Shown piece after piece: positions 56,938 through 64,000 of a DNA stretch of 64,000 nt. Each line of letters opens with the position of its first letter. Positions within the stretch are counted from its first letter, which is position 1. The translations under genes were made by a program, and so were the position numbers. The notes below the pieces were generated by a model. That model made no database searches. It was not told the DNA's origin and saw only the letters and a list, made by a program, of their open reading frames with translations. Origin of the DNA: Lateolabrax maculatus (taxonomy: Eukaryota > Chordata > Actinopteri > Acropomatiformes > Lateolabracidae); assembly GCA_031216445.1 (NCBI GenBank), contig CM062198.1, forward strand, positions 2,790,001-2,854,000, read 5' to 3'.

Positions 56938-57459
56938 TGTGACACCGGTGGTTTAAAAGGACCAATGAACGGACGCTGAAGATTCACATGCACAGGGTTT
57001 ATTTCAGTATAGGGGAAGGTGGGACAGACGAGCAGGGGACCAATTTGCTGGGGAAGCGGGGACTCGAGGTAGACGACGAAGGGGAGAGGATCCAGGTGAG
57101 GAGCGGGTCCAGAGCAGCTGGGCTACGCAGGGCAGGAGGTCTGAGGATACAGTAGGAGAGGGTCAAAACAGGCCAGGAAACATGGAGAAGCTAGGGGAGC
57201 AAAAAAAAACACTGGAGAGTCACGAAAAAATCACGAGGGAAGCAAAAGAGGAGCCGGATAAGTTACCGCATGAAAAACTGTAAAGATCTGGCGATGAGTG
57301 AATGCAGAGCCGGTGTATTTGAGCTGAGGTTGATGAGTGATGAGCTTCAGGTGTGCCCTGCAGTAGCTGCCAGAGTCTGGGACCCGCCCCTAGGAGGGAG
57401 GAGAAACACAAGGAGGGGAGGAGAGCAACAACAGGGGCAGCACAGACACAGATGTAACA
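56938..57459 (-). mobile_element. Solo gypsy-type LTR with ATTAC duplication
   Basis: 522 bp, on the minus strand starting TGTTACATC and ending GGTGTCACA, flanked by a perfect 5-bp duplication ATTAC (56933-56937 and 57460-57464). On the minus strand a TATA-like AAATACACC precedes GCCAGATCTTT (57292-57282) by about 28 bp, and AATAAA lies further on, the same layout as the LTRs at 17643 and 53375. No internal region. Confidence 0.88.
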
Positions 57460-57464
57460 ATTAC

Positions 57465-57540
57465 TGCTCTAAGATTTCCAACACAATTGGCGTCACAGAC
57501 AGGATTCCAATACAACAAAGACTGGTAAGTGCATTTCTTT
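57465..57540 (+). mobile_element. ERV leader: LTR end, primer site, splice donor
   Basis: TGCTCTAAGATTTCCAACACA matches the last bases of the 547-bp LTR. It is followed directly by TGGCGTCACAGACAGGAT (57488-57505), which has the form of a tRNA primer-binding site, and then AAGACTGGTAAGTG, a good retroviral-type splice donor at about 57530. This would be the start of the internal region of the decayed provirus whose pol pieces follow downstream. Confidence 0.5.
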
Positions 57541-60269
57541 ATTTTGCCTTACCATGTCTGTGTTTGACGGAATCATAAAGAATCTATGTGTATTTTCTGC
57601 ATTTTTAATATGTAATGCCTGCCTAAAAAGAGAGTTCAGGGTCTGAGGACAAATAGTCCCCCCTCTCTCAGTGGGGGCTCAAACCAAAATTGACAAATTT
57701 TGAAAAAAAGCAGAAAATACAGAAATCAATTGAGCTAAAATTGGTGTACTTCAGAAAGACTGTGCAGGGAGGTTGCCCCACAGCACTGCAAAACTAAAAT
57801 GTGTTAGTTTGTAGTTGGAGGTGGATTTTAGAGAGAAAAGACTATGGCAAGGAATTTACTCCACAGCACCACAAATTGGTGGTTTTCTTCCGGGGCAACT
57901 GATGGTTGTGCCTGACACAGATAAGACCCACAGTGAGGTTAAGCCCGTGGGAAGACGTTCCGTGGTAAGCACAAAGAGGTTTATTTCGGTTAATCAAGAC
58001 CAGTGGGGAAATGAGAGGCTCTGTTTTGCTGCTGGCACAGAGTCCGTGGCACTGAATATTATTGTGTACACAAGGTGTTAACTTTCGGGGTTGCACTATC
58101 TCAATCACCCCTCTGAAGTACAATAAGTAAATAACAGAAGTATGGAGACTCTGATGCTGCAGCAGTGTTTTATTGATATGCATGGGGGATATGTTAATTG
58201 CAATGTATTGATGTATTAAGTGTTTAATGCTATAGTGTTCATGCTGTAATTATGATCTATAATCAGTCCAGAGCAGAGGCTAAAAAAAAAAAAAAAAAAG
58301 AGAATCCGCTGTTAATTTACGTAAAACTTTTAAAAATTAAAAGTTACAGTTGCTGTGCAGCGAGTCTAGGACGGACATTTTGAGGAGGAAGATGAATGAG
58401 AAATAAACGACAGTTCATCAGCTGAACTGTCTTACCGTTAAACCTCAAATATGTATTTCACACAACACAATGCCTGAGTAGGTGTAGGTGTAAGATGTAA
58501 AAATGCTGCATAAACCTGGTGGTCACAACCTCACTCACTACAGGCAAGTCATGAGCTTGCTGAGCTTGGTAGGTATACCAAGTGAGAAACTATAGATGGA
58601 GTCATAAAATGACTTAGGGCAATCACCAGAGTGGCAATAGTGGATTTTAGACTAGCGTCTGAATAGTAAACGTTGGAGATTTATTTATCGGGAATTTGCA
58701 GTAGCAATTTTGATGCACTGCGGGCTCAATTTTTAATAATTCAGAAATCTGACTGGATCGTTTGTGGACGACAGTCTGAAGATAGTATCAAGCGTATCAA
58801 GTTTGGTGTCAATTGAGAGAAAATGTGGGAGGAAGATTGGCATATGACTGGACCTATGTGTAAAGTTGTTTATTTTATGAATAAGATGGCATATTTCCTC
58901 TGAATAATATAATAACAATGGGAAATCAGGGGCAGCTGTGAGCTGCTTGGACCCTAATTTACAGATGAATTAAAAATAAAATGTAAAGTTTTAAGTTTGT
59001 CATTAACGAGCAAGCAGAGGCAATCACAGTATTAGAAAGATCCCACATCACACTATAAGCTTAGTTTTCCTTATGCATGCCTGGATGGTAAGAGGTAAAA
59101 AGTAGACAAGAAGAATGGAATCATGTGTTTCCTTAATGCTTATTTATTGGGTACAGAATCCAATGACTATGCCGCAGAACCAAGCTCCTCTCATACCATG
59201 TTAGATCCGTACAGAAATCATAAAACTAAATAGTGTCAGACAGGAATCAGTAGTACTTCTGTGTTGCAAGCTACAAAAAATAAAAAATAAAAGTGTCAAA
59301 TTCACCTGAGTTGCAAAGTTGGTTGACAGTATAGTTGTTCTTCCTGCAGTTGGTAAAGTTTTCATCACGGTCAGTAAAGCTGACTCCAGACAGTTAAAAA
59401 GGAAGCTAAACGTAGCATTTCTCATTTTTGCTGTGAATTTAATTTTGAAAAAGATGCTGAGATAATTTTGAAAAAGCCAAAACCAGTTTCAACAGCTATG
59501 ACTGTGTTGTTGTCTCAGAGCCACACTGTTTTTATACAGGAGGAAGACTGTGACATGTGTCCACACAGTTAAATATTTAAGAAAAAGAGAGGCCAGACTG
59601 ATAGCAAATCTCAGCTCGATTGATCTGTTAGTATAATTCTTAAGTTCTTCAGTGAGTTTGTATTATTATTAGCAGAGATGCTTTGTGTGCTTTGATTGTT
59701 GCATTTTAGATCATTTCTGATTGTTTATATTTAGAGAGTCCTAATGAAATTATTTAAAGTAATTTTAAGTAATTAAATGTATTTTGACCAGTTTGATTTA
59801 ATCTGCTGTCGTCTTTGTTCACTTTGTGTGAGGGTCAAACTTTGGCACAAACAGCACCAGCTCTGGCTGCATCTGGCGCTGCTCTATTTTGCTATGCAGT
59901 AACATTTTGTTGTTTTTTCAGTCAGTCCCACACACTGTTAACCTTGTGATGTGGAACTTAGACCGTCTGATAACACACACACAGGAACACACATCCCTTG
60001 CTGTTTCTTTGGGTTGTTTACATTCCATTTCAGACACAGAGCGATTGTTAGTTCTGCATGCATCAGAGAAGATTCAAACTTAATTTGACCATTTTAGATG
60101 TACTCTTAAATTGGAACCGCTGCGTCTCGTAAGAGTTTATTATGGGCTTTGTTTTAAACAATGATGAATTTTTAACTTAAGCTCTTCCACATAAATAGAT
60201 TTTGGAACTGAATGTAGTTTTACCTCAAGTCAACAAAGTAAAGGCATTAAACCTTTTATTGACTCTTTT
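57541..60269. other. Presumed ERV gag/protease region, not readable
   Basis: The position would hold gag and protease of the provirus, but no gag or protease motif is recognisable. Several A-runs and AT-rich parts are more like unique DNA. The open frame at 57815-58081 is not assignable. Confidence 0.3.
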
Positions 60270-60440
60270 CTAAAGCAAAGTGTTCTAACACCTGCCTCTA
60301 GCCAGAAAACCACATACATTTATATCATTAAAGCTAACAAACCTGGAGAATGGCGATTTGTTCAAGATCTGGAAAGCCGTTAATGCAATTGTTCCAATTT
60401 TGACTGATGTCAATTCTAATTTGGCCTCATGACCTCATGA
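60270..60440 (+). pseudogene. ERV pol fragment: start of reverse transcriptase
   Basis: The frame contains KANKPGEWRFVQDL, the gamma/epsilon-retrovirus-type RT signature at the beginning of the fingers domain, preceded by a block that fits the usual PCxSP-type start. It is broken by a frameshift and a stop right after this motif; the AVNAIVPI block follows in another frame. No YxDD box could be found downstream. Inactive. Confidence 0.65.
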
Positions 60441-60869
60441 GTTTAAATTTTACATAGTGGTGCATTTGTGTTCAGTATTCTTTTTCTGATAGTCAGTATT
60501 AATTCTGACTCACCTACAATATAGGCAACAGAGATAAAGAGAGACTGTTGACCTGATGGAAGCTTGTTTCTTTTGGGAAAACATGTAAACAGACTCTATT
60601 CTCCCCCTGAAATGTTTGATGATGGTCACCTAACTGGAGTACATTTTGGATAATGGTCAGCTCCTCTCAACAGACAGAGTTATGCTGCAGTCCGCAGTGC
60701 CTCCTCCACACATGAAAGAAGATCTGCTCCTTCTTAGCCATGACCAGTTACTGCAAGTACAGGACTCATGGATACTCTACAATGAACTTTGTCGCTTTGT
60801 GCTGCCACTCTGAACTCTGCTCCTGAACTCTTCAATGAACTGATAACATGACATCAGCATTCACAAACC

Positions 60870-61090
60870 GAAGGTGGCTCTCACATCAGCATCAGCTTTG
60901 GGCTTGCCAGACAATGAACTGCCTTTTGTTTACATGTACAAGAAAAAGACAGCTTCATCATGGGAATCTTGGTTCACAGACATGGCTCTCATTATCGCCT
61001 GATGGCTTTCTATTTTCTAAGCTGCCTCCTGTAATTCAGGAGATGCCAGGATACTTATGAACTATTACAGCTAAAGCTATTCTAAATGGG
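60870..61090 (+). pseudogene. ERV pol fragment: RT connection/RNase H start
   Basis: In shifting frames the sequence contains ALGLPDNELPF and MGILVHRHGSHYR, which correspond to the region joining RT to RNase H in retroviral pol of fish ERVs. Two frameshifts and stops interrupt it. The distance from the RT piece (about 0.6 kb) is somewhat short, so an internal deletion is likely. Confidence 0.55.
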
Positions 61091-63019
61091 GATCAACCTT
61101 ATTGACATGGGCTCTTGTAAAGTTTTAATTTCATACTGTTTTAAACATTCTGAACACTTCTGCCACCAACACATGACAGTGACTCCAAATCCGGTTACAA
61201 TGTGACCATTCTGTTTGATGCTGACATTTTTGTTCAAAGAGCCCAGCTTTACATCCAGCTACATTAGTCACATTGATTGACTTAAGATAAGTGCAAAAGA
61301 TAATTACACATGACTGTGAAACGCTTGTTGATACTGTTACATCACCTAGGCCAGATTTGAAGCAAACCCTGTTCTGAATGCTGATTAGTTTCTTTTGTGA
61401 AGATTCAGGCTATGCAGTCACTACTGAAACAGGTGTAGTGGAGGCACATACTTTGCCTCCTTGAACATCTTGTTAAGGAGCTAGTTTGTAGGCAATAACA
61501 CATGCCTGTATTTTAGCATTATTACAGAAGCCTAACAAATAATTATTATTTTGAGAATAATTATGATAGTACACTTTATTAAATGGCATACACATACCAC
61601 AGTGATTGGTCATCTATGCTCAAAACACTTTGCCCTTTAAGAAGAATGATAACCACTGATTACATTATCTTCTACTAGCCATTTCAATTTATATCAGTAC
61701 TGCATAGCATATCTGTCTTGGTCTTAACTCTTGGCATTACATTAGGGTGTTTGCCCTATTAACTATTTACGATGGGCATGAATGTTATTCTTTTTAGTGT
61801 ACTTTACTATTCTTTAGGTAACGTTGAGTTGGCACCGAGGCCAACAATTTCATTACTGATAATGAAGTTTGCATTTTTATATGACAATGAACTTGAACCT
61901 TGAACTAGCTGAGAACCAGACTGCCACCATGTACATCGATTCAAGATATTTTGGTGTCACCCATGAATTTGGTTTTATGATATCGTCTAGTAAACCAAAC
62001 CAACACTCAGCTCTTATATCAAACTTTTGAAGTAATTTCTTGTGTTTACATTTGCATATTGCAAAAAAAAAAAAAAAGCGCTGCACACACAGGTGACACT
62101 GAATCCGTTAATAAATGAGAAATATCTTAAAGGTAATGCTTTAGCATTCAATGCTACTAAACAAAGCTGTGCTTAACTCATCTCTAAGTTTTTCTTCGAT
62201 GTGTTAACCGAAGTTTCACACGGCCTCACACATGTAGAAAAGGGGGGGATAAAGGAGGATAAAGCAATAGTTTGGAAAAAATAACAATAAAAGTTGTTTG
62301 AAAGAAAAATAAGAAAATTAATAACTATAATAAACCTCCATACACTATAGTGGATAATTTATTAAAGGAATAAAATGTTTACTTGTTCAACTTATACTTC
62401 TCTCAAAGATGATTGAAGCATGACCATTGGGAGAATAATCTTTTCAGGGAATAAACAGTGACAGAGTTAGTGGCAAAGATATCAAAAAGTCTAGTAACAA
62501 TACTAGGACTTTAATTAACTATGAATGAGAGATTGCCGAAACAATAATGACAACAGGTCTAAAATGTCAATTTTAAATAGATGCAATTGAGCCAATGATA
62601 CTCTAAAAGTAAAGTGTGACAATATTGTAAAGAGATCTTTATCTCGTTCCTCTTTGTTAGAGTGGTATTGCAGAATTGCCATGACAATCTGGGTTTGTTT
62701 CTGGGATTCTAACTCATCCTGTCCTCCGTCCCATTGGAAGAGGATACAATATTGGAAACGACAGGGTAAAGATAAATAGGCTATGAACAAAGATAAAAAA
62801 GTTAAGAAACTTGATAGATAAAATAATGAATAATGTCAATGAACTAAGAGAATCTCATGTCTAGGAGAATCTCAGAGTGGCTGTGAGGAATGATCTAATA
62901 AGATGTATAAAGTTACTCTGCTGTGGACTGATGAGCATAGGAATATGTTAAAAGACTAACAGAAATGTTAAGAAAGTTTCATTTGTATGTTTTAAACTAA
63001 CTCCAATAAAGAACTATCA
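61091..63019. other. Presumed ERV integrase region, decayed
   Basis: AT-rich. No zinc-binding HHCC or DDE motif of integrase can be recognised; this may be unique or replaced sequence. A short A-run at 62061 and a G-run at 62242 are the only landmarks. Confidence 0.3.
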
Positions 63020-63310
63020 GCGGAGCCTATTCATCTGTTTCAGGTGGGTGAGTTGGTACTAATCAAATGTTTGGATGAGGTATCTTTGTGTCCTAGGTGG
63101 AAAGGTCTGTTCCAGGTGCTGCTGATATCAGGACTGTGCTTAAGGTCGAGGGCAGAGCAGAATGGATCCATGCTTCAAGGTGCAGATCAGCTCCCCAAAC
63201 TGCTAGAAATGGGAAAAGCCATGGCGAGTGAAGGGGTGATTCTTCCTCTTCTTCTTCCTTCTGCTGAGTGGGCCCAGGCTGAGATCCGTGCAAGATGTTC
63301 CAGAAAGTGA
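63020..63310 (+). pseudogene. ERV pol fragment: integrase C-terminus
   Basis: The frame reads EPIHLFQVGELVLIKCLDE and then PRWKGLFQVLL, the C-terminal SH3-like domain of gamma-type retroviral integrases. A frameshift follows, after which the next conserved block (VEGRAEWIHAS) lies in another frame. The annotated 88-codon open frame does not follow the family frame to its end. Its distance of about 5.7 kb from the primer-site-like sequence at 57488 fits a provirus. Inactive. Confidence 0.7.
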
Positions 63311-63352
63311 GTGAGCGCTTTGGCCAGTGTGTTCTGAGTCAATTGAACACGA

Positions 63353-63661
63353 ATGGAAAATAATCGACGAGCACCTCAGTGCTTAGCAGCGACTTCTTCT
63401 CACCACACAAACAAACAAAGAAAAGACCTACTGGAGTGTTCTAACGAACAAACTAAGAAGAGAGACAGTGTTATGGTGAGAAAGTATGAGAAGACATGTT
63501 CTCCCAGCTCTCATCTGGACGAAAGAGATGGACCCCATTGTTATACTGACAGATGTATGATGAATGACTGTTATGTTGCATATCTGCTATTCTACTCTAT
63601 GGGTAAATGGTTGCGGGCAAAACATGATATAAGCTTGGTTGAGAGCTTTTGCCAAGTGTAA
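63353..63661 (+). pseudogene. Possible ERV env-region open frame
   Basis: A 102-codon frame starts about 100 bp behind the integrase remnant, where env would begin in a gamma-type provirus. It has several cysteines but no recognisable signal peptide or env motif. It may be a chance frame; the rest of env and the 3' LTR would lie outside the window. Confidence 0.2.
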
Positions 63662-64000
63662 TGAGAGTGAGGTACACTCCTGCTAACCCATTGTGGAATT
63701 ACAGGACTATGGTGTTTCACTTAAAAACAATTGAAATGATACCATGATTGTAAATTATGGAAAGTTAATTATCAAAGGGTTCATGGTGAGTTAAAAAGTT
63801 GTAAAATCATTGAGCATGATGAAAATGATGAGTTCATCCATGCTACCTTACTTTTTATCCATAAACACGATAGCAACTAAAATGAAAGCATCAATACAGA
63901 ACAAAAAAACAAACAGTGTTTAGTAACCTAGAATAGCAATAAACAACATCAGCCTAATGATGGACTATGCGCATGGAAGTAATTTAATTAATTGTTGGGT
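63662..64000. other. AT-rich sequence, nothing recognised
   Basis: No feature supported up to the end of the window. Confidence 0.4.

Noticed and set aside
63044..63310. 88-codon open frame taken as an intact gene
   Set aside because: Only its first part follows the integrase frame; after a frameshift the rest is out of frame, so it is a remnant.

Overview
The window looks like non-coding DNA from a bony fish (teleost), probably a spiny-rayed species. The reasons are the abundant CA/GT microsatellites, intron-like AT-rich sequence, and a repeat set typical of teleosts: L2-type LINEs ending in a TTGAC tail, Tx1-like and Rex/jockey-like LINEs, Tf1/sushi-like gypsy LTRs, a tRNA-derived SINE, the 'TTAGCATGCTAACA' repeat, and a retrovirus-like ERV. 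No operon-like or microbial structure is present.

Region by region. 1-7.4 kb: mostly unique sequence, with an X-box/CCAAT cluster near 2.3 kb and what looks like the last coding exon of a plus-strand host gene at 7293-7425. 7.4-16.4 kb: unique sequence and long microsatellites. 16.4-24.5 kb: a nest of decayed transposons (two gypsy-type LTRs, a Rex/jockey-like LINE, a Tx1-like LINE split by a 547-bp LTR, and another LINE on the opposite strand). 24.6-30.5 kb: a candidate three-exon minus-strand gene for a small protein (about 76 residues), with a TATA-like box, a good start context and matching splice phases; its long first intron carries two L2 pieces in opposite orientation. 31-37 kb: a second copy of the 547-bp LTR inside a teleost repeat, a perfect 35-bp hairpin, and old LINE pieces. 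37.6-41.5 kb: the best preserved element, an L2 LINE with an intact 1004-codon endonuclease/reverse transcriptase frame. 43.2-45.1 kb: a Rex/jockey-like LINE with a 5' end but no 3' end. 46-47.4 kb: a young 5'-truncated L2 with a target-site duplication. 53-57.5 kb: stacked LTRs, a SINE, another L2 and a solo LTR. 57.5-63.3 kb: scattered remains of a retrovirus-like provirus (leader, reverse transcriptase, RNase H and integrase C-terminus) spaced as in a normal provirus.

The most informative observation is in the gypsy LTR at 53375-53885. Eleven bases at the inferred RNA start (53585-53595) are exactly complementary to eleven bases just behind the LTR (53887-53897), and the same core motif lies about 30 bp after a TATA-like box in three other LTRs here. 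That is the arrangement used for self-primed reverse transcription by Tf1-type elements. All host-gene exons listed are predictions from splice signals, phase and codon content; no product name could be assigned.
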